Shown: positions 1 through 6,286 of the stretch, piece after piece
How positions within the stretch are numbered: position 1 is the first letter of the stretch
Layout of the letters: each line of letters begins with the position of its first letter
Notes under the pieces: generated by a model
The model's input: only the letters and a program-made list of their open reading frames with translations
The model's database searches: none
Told to the model about the DNA's origin: nothing
Program-made: the position numbers and the translations under genes
Assembly (NCBI GenBank): GCA_007121375.1
Contig: SKLX01000007.1
Coordinates: 1 to 8,050, forward strand
Direction: 5' to 3'
Origin: Bacillota bacterium
GTDB taxonomy: Bacteria > Bacillota > Dethiobacteria > SKNC01
Length of the DNA stretch: 8,050 nucleotides

Positions 1-1
1 C

Positions 2-826
2 TGCCGCCAAACGGACTTTTTGGCCCGGATAGGGGGAGACGAGTTTGTAATTGTTTTGCCCCGGACCAGTGAGGAAGAAGGGGAGCAGGTGGGTAACCGC
101 ATCCGTTCCAATATAGACCTGCACAACATCAAAGACTCTTCCCTTCCCATGAGCCTTTCCCTGGGAATAGCTACGGCGGAGACCCGGAAAACCCCCCTCC
201 AAGAAACCTATAAGAGGGCTGACAGCCTTATGTGCCGGGCCAAGCTTTCCAAGGATAAGGGCTGCCGGTCTCAGCTGGTTGATATTCTCATGGCCGCCCT
301 GGAAGAGCGGGATTATATAACTGAGGGACATGCCCAGAGGCTTTCACACCTGTGTCAAAGAATGGGAGAAAAGATAGGCCTTTCCTACCGCCAGCTGGGG
401 GACCTGGCCCTCCTGTCCCGGGTCCACGACCTGGGTAAAGTAGCAACCCCTGACCGGGTATTATTTAAGGAAGGGCCCCTCACCCGGGAGGAATGGGGGA
501 TGATGAAGCAGCACCCCAGGACGGGATACAGGATAGCCCGTGCTTCCCCGGACCTTTCCGGAATAGCAAGCCTCATTTTACAGCATCATGAAAGATGGGA
601 TGGAAGCGGTTACCCCCTGGGGATAAAAGGGGAAGAAATACCTGTTGAGTGCCGTATTTTAGCCATAGTAGATGCCTACGATTCCATGACCAATAACCGT
701 CCCTACCGGAAAGCCCTGAGTAAAGATGAAGCGGTGGAGGAATTGAAACGCTGGGCCGGAAAGCAGTTTGATCCCTACCTGGTGGAAATTTTCCTGGAAG
801 TTTTAAAAGAAGAGGCAGAGGTTTAG
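2..826 (+). CDS. GGDEF / HD-GYP cyclic-di-GMP signalling protein (5' partial)
   Basis: The reading frame is open to the left edge, so the N-terminus, probably including a sensory domain, is missing; a TTG at 20 is in frame but lies inside the GGDEF domain and is not a real start. The visible part begins with the end of a diguanylate cyclase domain: an RxxD inhibitory-site motif at 5-16 (R-Q-T-D), five residues, then an intact GGDEF at about 32-46. An HD-GYP phosphodiesterase domain follows, with HDLGK at 425-439, HP...G at about 512-529, HHERWDGSGYP at 584-616 and VDAYDSMT at 668-691. GGDEF domains make c-di-GMP from two GTP; HD-GYP domains hydrolyse it through a metal centre. Both signatures are intact, so a bifunctional enzyme is possible, although in many fusions only one domain is active. 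The end at 824-826 (TAG) is clear. Family assignment is firm; net activity and signal are unknown. Confidence 0.95.
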   Translation, partial: CRQTDFLARIGGDEFVIVLPRTSEEEGEQVGNRIRSNIDLHNIKDSSLPMSLSLGIATAETRKTPLQETYKRADSLMCRAKLSKDKGCRSQLVDILMAALEERDYITEGHAQRLSHLCQRMGEKIGLSYRQLGDLALLSRVHDLGKVATPDRVLFKEGPLTREEWGMMKQHPRTGYRIARASPDLSGIASLILQHHERWDGSGYPLGIKGEEIPVECRILAIVDAYDSMTNNRPYRKALSKDEAVEELKRWAGKQFDPYLVEIFLEVLKEEAEV

Positions 827-845
827 CCATTAATTAGGAGAAGAT

Positions 846-873
846 ATATGGGGAGCAGAAATGTTCTCCATAT
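846..873 (+). terminator. 12-bp hairpin with GAAA tetraloop after the GGDEF/HD-GYP gene
   Basis: The arms 846-857 and 862-873 pair over 12 positions: ten Watson-Crick pairs plus G-U pairs at 852/867 and 855/864. They close on a GAAA (GNRA-type) loop at 858-861. The hairpin begins 20 bases after the stop codon at 826. The bases after the stem (TCTATTAAGG) have only a weak U-rich tail, so it may be an inefficient Rho-independent terminator, an mRNA 3'-end stabiliser or a processing site. The structure is seen directly; the terminator role is inferred from its position. Confidence 0.55.
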
Positions 874-890
874 TCTATTAAGGTATGGAT

Positions 891-920
891 TTTAAATAAC
901 AGATGTCATATGCATATATT
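891..920 (+). promoter_or_regulatory. candidate sigma-A-type promoter for the decarboxylase gene
   Basis: A -10-like TATATT at 915-920 (5 of 6 matches to TATAAT) lies 18 bases after a weak -35-like TTTAAA at 891-896. The predicted transcript start near 927 would give a leader of about 17 bases carrying the AGGAGG at 931-936. A 10-bp perfect palindrome, ATATGCATAT at 908-917, overlaps the -10 and could be a repressor site, but AT-rich palindromes this short arise by chance. The region is AT-rich, which raises the false-positive rate. Confidence 0.3.
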
Positions 921-943
921 AAACATTACCAGGAGGCCGTGAT

Positions 944-2371
944 ATGGATAAAGAAACCTTTAAAAAGTATGGCTATGAGTTTATTGACTGGGTGGCCGAT
1001 TACTTGATGGAAGTGGAAAAGTATCCCGTAAAATCACAGGTTAAGCCCGGGGAAATCAAGGGAAAAATTCCTCCTGAGCCTCCCTTCCGGGAAGAATCTA
1101 TGGAAGAGATATTTGGTGATTTTAAGGAAATAATTCTCTCCGGGATTACCCACTGGCAGCATCCCTGCTGGTATGGCTATTTCCCGGCCAACAACAGTTA
1201 TCCTTCCATTTTGGGGGAACTGCTGTCGGCAGGGTTGGGAGTCCAGTGCATGAGCTGGGAGACTTCCCCGGCGGCCACGGAACTGGAAGAGGCGGTTCTC
1301 CAATGGCTTCGCCAGATGCTGGGCCTTCCCCCGGGAATGGTGGGGGTTATCCAGGACACGGCTTCTACGGCAACCCTCTGCGCCCTCCTTACAGCCCGGG
1401 AAGTGGCCAGGGATTTTAAAATTAATGTGGAAGGGTTCCAGGGATTAAAAAGCCCCCTAACCGTGTATGCTTCGGAAGAAGCCCATTCCAGCATAGAAAA
1501 AGGGGTTAAAATTGCCGGTTACGGCAAAGAAAACCTGCGTTATATATCCGCGGATGAAAAGTTTGCCCTGATACCCTCCCTCCTGGAAAAAGCCATTACT
1601 AAAGATAAAGGAAGGGGTTTTCAGCCGGCCTGTGCCGTGGCCTCCCTGGGGACCACATCTTCAGCAGGGATAGACCCTCTGGAGTCCATGGCGGAAATTT
1701 GCCGCCGCCACGGTATGTGGCTTCACGTGGATGCCGCCTATGGGGGTTCAGCAGCTATTTTAGAAGAAAAGAGGGATATGCTCCGGGGAATAGAAGGGGT
1801 GGACTCCTTTGTATTTAACCCCCACAAATGGCTTCTTACCAACTTTGATTGTTCCGCCTATTTTGTAAAGGACCCCAAACTCCTCATAAGGACCATGGAA
1901 ATGTCCCCCGAGTATTTAAAAACCGCCTCGGATGCCCAGGTTAATAACTACCGGGATTGGGGCATCCAGCTGGGAAGGCGTTTCCGGGCCCTTAAGCTGT
2001 GGTTTGTCCTTCGAAGTTACGGGGTAGAAGGTCTCCAGGAAATGATAAGGGAACACTTTCGCCTGGCGGGGCTTTTCCTGGAATGGGTGGAAGGGGAGGA
2101 TATCTTTGAGCTGATGGCCCCTGTAAACTTCAGCCTGGTTTGCTTCCGGTTGAATGATGGTAAAAGTTCCCCGGAAGAGCTGGAAGGGATGAACAGGGAG
2201 CTTTTAGAAGAAATAAATGCTACGGGCCGGGTCTTTCTGACCCATACCTCCCTTAAAGGGAAATACACCCTGAGGATGTCCATTGGCCAGAGGACCACCG
2301 GGGAAAAACATCTTCGCCAAGCCTGGGGCCTGATTAAGGAGAAAGCCCGAAAAGTTTTAGAAGGTCGGTAA
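944..2371 (+). CDS. PLP-dependent aromatic L-amino acid decarboxylase (group II)
   Basis: This 475-residue protein belongs to the group II pyridoxal-phosphate decarboxylases and most resembles aromatic amino acid decarboxylases of the DOPA/tryptophan/tyrosine type, which turn an aromatic amino acid into its amine and CO2 in the cytoplasm. The N-terminal substrate-side region has THWQHP...YFPANNSYPSILGELL (about 66-92) and SWETSPAATELEE. The cofactor site shows His181 (AHSS), which should stack on PLP, Asp263 in HVDAAYGGSA for the pyridine nitrogen, and Lys295 in NPHKWLL for the Schiff base. Tyr336 in the mobile loop (NNYRDW) aligns by eye with the catalytic tyrosine of animal and plant decarboxylases; aldehyde synthases usually carry Phe there. 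LGRRFRALKLWF follows. Length is normal for the animal/plant-type clade and shorter than enterococcal tyrosine decarboxylases. The ATG has AGGAGG at 931-936, seven bases upstream. No amino acid/amine antiporter gene adjoins it. The exact substrate cannot be read from sequence. Confidence 0.93.
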   Translation: MDKETFKKYGYEFIDWVADYLMEVEKYPVKSQVKPGEIKGKIPPEPPFREESMEEIFGDFKEIILSGITHWQHPCWYGYFPANNSYPSILGELLSAGLGVQCMSWETSPAATELEEAVLQWLRQMLGLPPGMVGVIQDTASTATLCALLTAREVARDFKINVEGFQGLKSPLTVYASEEAHSSIEKGVKIAGYGKENLRYISADEKFALIPSLLEKAITKDKGRGFQPACAVASLGTTSSAGIDPLESMAEICRRHGMWLHVDAAYGGSAAILEEKRDMLRGIEGVDSFVFNPHKWLLTNFDCSAYFVKDPKLLIRTMEMSPEYLKTASDAQVNNYRDWGIQLGRRFRALKLWFVLRSYGVEGLQEMIREHFRLAGLFLEWVEGEDIFELMAPVNFSLVCFRLNDGKSSPEELEGMNRELLEEINATGRVFLTHTSLKGKYTLRMSIGQRTTGEKHLRQAWGLIKEKARKVLEGR

Positions 2372-2400
2372 TCTTGAAATAAAATAAAGGTACTATAAAA

Positions 2401-2410
2401 AGGAGAAGGA
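2401..2410 (+). promoter_or_regulatory. ribosome binding site of the serine hydrolase gene
   Basis: The purine block AGGAGAAGGA lies 5 bases before the ATG at 2416 and supports that start, which is also the start that gives a full signal sequence. The 44-base gap from the decarboxylase stop holds no hairpin, which fits read-through from the upstream gene. Confidence 0.7.
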
Positions 2411-2415
2411 AAATA

Positions 2416-4359
2416 ATGTTAAAATTATATCTGCGCCTGATACTTCCCCTGCTACTTGTTTTCCTGGTTTTTTTCTGGTGGGGGAACAATGTTCATGCAC
2501 AAGAACTCCCTGAGACCCGGGAGGTGGAGGCTTTCCTGGATGGGATTATGGCCCAGCAGAAAGAGGAGTTTAATTTTACCGGGGCTACCCTGGCCCTGGT
2601 CAAAGACGGGGAGATTATTCTTAAAAAGGGGTATGGTTATGCCGACCTGGAAGATAGAACTCCGGTAGACCCGGAGACAACCTTATTCCGCCCCGGTTCC
2701 GTTTCCAAGCTCCTTACCTGGACGGCAGTGATGCAGCTGGTGGAAAGAGGAGAGCTGGAACTGGAGGCCGATGTAAATGACTACCTGGATTTCGAGATTC
2801 CTCCCCGGCTGCTCCCCTCCCGAGGGGAAGGGGAGCAGCCGGGACCTGTTACCCTTCATCATCTTATGACCCATACTCCCGGGTTTGAAGACCGGGGAGA
2901 AGGACTTTTTCTCCTTTCTCGAGAGGAAATGATGCCCCTGGGGGATTATTTAAAAGCTTATATGCCTGAGCGGGTATTTCCTCCTGGGGAAATGCTGGCT
3001 TATTCCAATTACGGTACTGTCCTGGCGGGTTATATGGTAGAGAGAGTTTCCGGCCTTTCTTTCAACCAGTATGTTGAGGACCACATATTTGAGCCCCTGG
3101 GAATGAATCATAGCACCTTCCTGCAGCCACCCCAGGACCATGTGGAAGGGGAGATGGCCCGGGCATATAGATTTGTGGGGGGAGAGTATCATGAGGGTAC
3201 TTTTGAGTATGTTCAGGGGAAGCCAGCGGGCAGTATGAGCAGCACCGCTTCCGATATGGCCTCCTTTATGATAGCCCATCTCCAGGAGGGGCACTACCAG
3301 GGGGAAAGAATCCTAAAAGGGGAGACGGCCCGCCAGATGCACCGGCAGCAGTTTACCCACCATCCCCACCTGAATGGTATATGCTATGGTTTTTTTGAGG
3401 ATACCTTTAACGGGCACCGGGTGATAACCCATGGGGGGGATACCCTTCTTTTTCACAGCGGCCTTTATCTTTTGCCGGAGGAAGACCTGGGGCTTTTTGT
3501 TTCCTACAACGGGGGCAATGCTTTTGCCCGGGAGAACCTGTTCCAGGCTTTTATGGACCGTTACTACCCTGAGCCTCCTCCTCCTCCTCCTGCTCTTCAG
3601 CCCCCCGAGGGTTCCCTGGAGCGAACCCTTCCCTATACAGGTGAGTACCATCCCAACCGGCGCAGTTTTACTACCCTGGAAAAACTCCTGGTTTTGATGC
3701 AGCCCATTCATATAAATGTCAATGAAGAAGGTTACCTGGTGGCGAGCTTTTTTGGAGAAACAGAACAGTATGTGGAGGTGGAGCCGGGATTTTATACCAA
3801 CCGCCGAACGGAAGGAAGCCAGCTTATAAATAACCTGTTTTTTGAAGAGGATGACCAAGGCCAGGTTATGCTTTTTGCCGATGGTATCATGACCTTCAGC
3901 CAGGCTCCCTGGTACGGAACCGGTTCCTTTACGGGTCTTCTTATCGTGGTATCCCTGCTGTTTTTAACAGGGACCCTGGTGGCCTGGGGGGTGGGTTTTG
4001 CCCTTAGAATCTACCGGCGCCAGGGGATTAAAAGCCAGGATATGTCCTCTGCAGCCCGCTGGACCGGAGGCCTTTTTTCCCTCCTGGCCTTGTTCTTTTT
4101 TCTGGGGCTGGCGGGTATCCTGGGAGATATAGTTCCGGCCTTTGGGGTCCCCAGGATTTTCTTTGAAGATCCTCCCGGCCTGGACCTGTTACTGGTTGTA
4201 CCTATTATAATGTCTTTTCTGGGGGTTTTAATGGTCTTATTTACCGGCCTGGCCTGGTGGAAAAAATACTGGAACCTGTCGGGGCGCCTCCACTACACTC
4301 TTATGGCTGCTGCTGCCCTGGCTTTGGCATGGATTATGAATTACTGGAACCTGCTGTAA
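2416..4359 (+). CDS. beta-lactamase-fold serine hydrolase with four C-terminal membrane helices
   Basis: This 647-residue protein is of the class C beta-lactamase / penicillin-binding-protein-4* family (PF00144 type), whose members are carboxypeptidases, D-aminopeptidases or esterases more often than true beta-lactamases. Residues 1-28 look like a signal sequence (hydrophobic LRLILPLLLVFLVFFWW, possible signal peptidase site VHA/QE). The catalytic motifs are present: S95-V-S-K98 (nucleophile and base), Y196-S-N198 and H339-G-G341. A linker with six consecutive prolines (387-392) leads to a beta-rich region containing YTGEYHPNRRSFTTLEKLL (about 410-428). Four hydrophobic segments follow at about 508-530, 551-573, 591-613 and 628-644. 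The catalytic part should therefore lie outside the membrane, tethered at the C-terminus. It likely acts on cell-wall peptides, small peptides or esters, but the substrate is unknown. It sits 44 bases after the decarboxylase and 23 bases before the radical SAM gene. Confidence 0.9.
   Translation: MLKLYLRLILPLLLVFLVFFWWGNNVHAQELPETREVEAFLDGIMAQQKEEFNFTGATLALVKDGEIILKKGYGYADLEDRTPVDPETTLFRPGSVSKLLTWTAVMQLVERGELELEADVNDYLDFEIPPRLLPSRGEGEQPGPVTLHHLMTHTPGFEDRGEGLFLLSREEMMPLGDYLKAYMPERVFPPGEMLAYSNYGTVLAGYMVERVSGLSFNQYVEDHIFEPLGMNHSTFLQPPQDHVEGEMARAYRFVGGEYHEGTFEYVQGKPAGSMSSTASDMASFMIAHLQEGHYQGERILKGETARQMHRQQFTHHPHLNGICYGFFEDTFNGHRVITHGGDTLLFHSGLYLLPEEDLGLFVSYNGGNAFARENLFQAFMDRYYPEPPPPPPALQPPEGSLERTLPYTGEYHPNRRSFTTLEKLLVLMQPIHINVNEEGYLVASFFGETEQYVEVEPGFYTNRRTEGSQLINNLFFEEDDQGQVMLFADGIMTFSQAPWYGTGSFTGLLIVVSLLFLTGTLVAWGVGFALRIYRRQGIKSQDMSSAARWTGGLFSLLALFFFLGLAGILGDIVPAFGVPRIFFEDPPGLDLLLVVPIIMSFLGVLMVLFTGLAWWKKYWNLSGRLHYTLMAAAALALAWIMNYWNLL
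2804..2843. repeat. 15-bp perfect inverted repeat inside the serine hydrolase gene
   Basis: Bases 2804-2818 and 2829-2843 are exact reverse complements, separated by a 10-base spacer (2819-2828). The stem is very GC-rich (12 of 15 pairs are G-C). In frame it encodes a short Pro/Arg/Gly/Glu-rich loop (PRLLPSRGEGEQPGP) between the conserved stretches NDYLDFEIP and VTLHHLMTHTPGF. No U-tract follows, so it is not an intrinsic terminator. It may be a chance product of GC-rich codons or a small palindromic insertion in a surface loop. Confidence 0.7.
3574..3591 (+). repeat. (CCT)6 triplet repeat encoding six prolines
   Basis: Six consecutive CCT codons encode Pro387-Pro392 of the serine hydrolase, in the linker between the catalytic domain and the beta-rich region. 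Identical codons make a short tandem repeat that can change length in frame. Six prolines in a row are a known type of strong ribosome-stalling sequence relieved by elongation factor P. Confidence 0.95.
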
Positions 4360-4382
4360 GCTGTAAAGAAAGGAATTATTAT

Positions 4383-6248
4383 ATGGAAGATAGATTTTTA
4401 CCGGTATCAAAAGAGGATATGAAGGAACGGGGATGGGACCGGCCTGACTTCATCCTGGTAAGCGGGGATGCCTATGTGGACCATCCCTCCTTTGGGCCGG
4501 CCATAATCGGAAGGTTTTTGGAAGCCTATGGTTTTAAGGTGGCCCTGCTGGCCCAACCCGACTGGAGGGACTTAAGGGAATTTAAGAAACTGGGAAAGCC
4601 CGCCCTGGGTTTTCTAGTTACCGGTGGTAATATTGATTCCATGGTAAACCATTATACAGTGGCCCGGAAAAGGCGGAAAAAGGATGAATACTCCCCGGGA
4701 GGCAGGCAGGGGTCCCGCCCGGACCGGGCTACTATAGTTTATTCTCAAAAAGTAAAGGAAGCCTATAAAAATGTCCCTGTGATACTGGGGGGCATTGAAG
4801 CCAGCTTGCGGAGATTGGCCCACTACGATTACTGGGAGGACCGGGTGCGCCGTTCCATTCTCCTGGATGCCAAAGGAGACCTTCTGGTATACGGGATGGG
4901 TGAAAAACCCATCTTAGAAGTTGCAGAAGCCCTTAAAAGCGGTATATCTATTGAGGACATTACCTATGTCAAGGGGACCTTGTATAAGAGTAAGAGCCTG
5001 GATACGGTCCATCAAGGGATAATGCTTCCATCCTATGACCAGTTGATAGTCTCCAAAAAGGTTTTTGCCCGGAGCTTTTTAACCCAGTACCGGAACACGG
5101 ACCCTGTTACCGCCCGCCCTTTAATTGAGCCCTATCGTCATAATACTTATGTGGTCCAAAATCCCCCAGCTGAGTTCCTTTCTACCCAAGAAATGGACAG
5201 CATATACCTTCTTCCTTTTACCAGGAAATATCACCCCATATATGAAAAAAAGGGCGGGGTGCCAGCCCTGAAGGAGGTCAAATACAGCCTGGTAAGCCAC
5301 CGGGGCTGTTTTGGCGGCTGTAATTTCTGTGCCCTTCACTACCACCAGGGAAGGACCGTCCAGGCCCGGAGCATTTCCTCCCTCCTGGAGGAAGCAGAAA
5401 AATTGACCAGGGATCCGGACTTTAAAGGCTATATCCATGATGTGGGAGGCCCCACGGCAAACTTCCGAAGGAGGGCCTGCCAGAAGCAGGAAATGGAAGA
5501 GGCTTGTACTGACAAAAAGTGTCTTTTCCCCCGGCCCTGCAAAAACCTGGAAATTGACCACAGGGAGTACCTGGAGCTTTTGAGAAAGCTGCGGAAACTG
5601 GAGGGGGTTAAAAAGGTTTTTATCCGTTCGGGGATAAGGTTTGATTATTTAATTTATGATAAAGACCAGGAATTCTTTGAGGATTTATGCAGGTACCACA
5701 TAAGCGGCCAGTTAAAGGTGGCCCCGGAGCACGTTGCTTCCCCCGTCCTGGAAAAAATGGGTAAGCCCGGCCACCCTGTCTACGAAAGGTTTGTCCAAAA
5801 GTTTGAGGAGATTAATAAAAAGTATGGGATGGACCAGTACCTGGTACCTTATTTTATGTCCAGCCACCCGGGTTCTGACTTGCAGGCAGCCATAAGGCTG
5901 GCGGAGTATTTAAGGGATACAGGTTATATCCCCCGCCAGGTCCAGGATTTTTACCCCACCCCTGGGACCCTATCCACCTGCATGTATTACACGGAGCTGG
6001 ACCCCAGGACCATGGAAAAGGTTTATGTTACCAAATCCCCCCACGAAAAGGCCATGCAGAGGGCCCTCATTCAGTACCGAAATCCCCAAAACTATTCCCT
6101 GGTTTATGAGGCCCTGAAGAAGGCGGGAAGGGAGGACCTGATCGGTTACGGGAAAAAGTGTTTGATCCCGCCCCCCCGAAAGGGGGCAAAGAAGACTGCT
6201 ACAAAGGGAGGCCGAAGGCCATCCCGGAAACAGAAAAGATCCCGTTGA
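4383..6248 (+). CDS. YgiQ-family radical SAM protein (UPF0313)
   Basis: This 621-residue protein matches the YgiQ family of radical SAM proteins, conserved in many bacteria without an established reaction. The N-terminal UPF0313 region begins FLPVSKEDMKERGWDRPDF and contains GDAYVDHPSFGPAIIGR. The radical SAM motif CxxxCxxC is at Cys309, Cys313 and Cys316 (GCFGGCNFC) and should bind a 4Fe-4S cluster that cleaves S-adenosylmethionine. Four further cysteines at 366, 375, 380 and 386 lie in a segment with the spacing usual for the family and might hold a second cluster. KVAPEH and YFMSSHPG motifs follow, and the C-terminus ends in a Lys/Arg-rich tail. The frame is open back to an ATG at 4257, but the family's N-terminus and a GAAAGGA at 4368-4374, eight bases before the ATG at 4383, favour the later start, which lies 23 bases after the previous stop. 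Cellular role is unknown. Confidence 0.93.
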   Translation: MEDRFLPVSKEDMKERGWDRPDFILVSGDAYVDHPSFGPAIIGRFLEAYGFKVALLAQPDWRDLREFKKLGKPALGFLVTGGNIDSMVNHYTVARKRRKKDEYSPGGRQGSRPDRATIVYSQKVKEAYKNVPVILGGIEASLRRLAHYDYWEDRVRRSILLDAKGDLLVYGMGEKPILEVAEALKSGISIEDITYVKGTLYKSKSLDTVHQGIMLPSYDQLIVSKKVFARSFLTQYRNTDPVTARPLIEPYRHNTYVVQNPPAEFLSTQEMDSIYLLPFTRKYHPIYEKKGGVPALKEVKYSLVSHRGCFGGCNFCALHYHQGRTVQARSISSLLEEAEKLTRDPDFKGYIHDVGGPTANFRRRACQKQEMEEACTDKKCLFPRPCKNLEIDHREYLELLRKLRKLEGVKKVFIRSGIRFDYLIYDKDQEFFEDLCRYHISGQLKVAPEHVASPVLEKMGKPGHPVYERFVQKFEEINKKYGMDQYLVPYFMSSHPGSDLQAAIRLAEYLRDTGYIPRQVQDFYPTPGTLSTCMYYTELDPRTMEKVYVTKSPHEKAMQRALIQYRNPQNYSLVYEALKKAGREDLIGYGKKCLIPPPRKGAKKTATKGGRRPSRKQKRSR

Positions 6249-6273
6249 ATTAAGAAAGTTAAAAGTTATTTTT

Positions 6274-6279
6274 AGGAGG
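6274..6279 (+). promoter_or_regulatory. ribosome binding site that sets the phosphoesterase start
   Basis: A perfect AGGAGG lies seven bases before the ATG at 6287. An in-frame TTG directly before it (6284) would lie four bases from the AGGAGG, so the ATG is the better start. The rest of the gap 6249-6286 is AT-rich with no clear promoter or hairpin. Confidence 0.8.
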
Positions 6280-6286
6280 AAATTTG

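Noticed and set aside
20..826. TTG at 20 as the start of the GGDEF/HD-GYP gene
   Set aside because: The frame is open to the window edge and bases 2-19 encode conserved residues just before GGDEF, so the gene is truncated by the window.
2374..2399. Possible promoter TTGAAA ... TATAAA before the serine hydrolase gene
   Set aside because: The spacer is only 14 bases, too short for a normal sigma-A promoter, and the segment is simply AT-rich. Read-through from the decarboxylase gene is simpler.
3313..3858. Minus-strand open frame of 181 codons opposite the serine hydrolase gene
   Set aside because: It lies fully antisense to a gene with clear catalytic motifs, its translation shows no recognisable domain, and no ribosome binding site supports it.
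4257..4382. N-terminal extension of the YgiQ-family gene, starting at an ATG inside the serine hydrolase gene
   Set aside because: The 42 extra residues do not resemble the family N-terminus and are the other-frame reading of the hydrolase's last membrane helix. The ATG at 4383 has a good ribosome binding site and matches the family start.
5121..5561. Minus-strand open frame of 146 codons opposite the radical SAM gene
   Set aside because: It is antisense to the conserved cysteine motifs of the YgiQ-family protein; the open frame follows from the codon bias of the sense strand.
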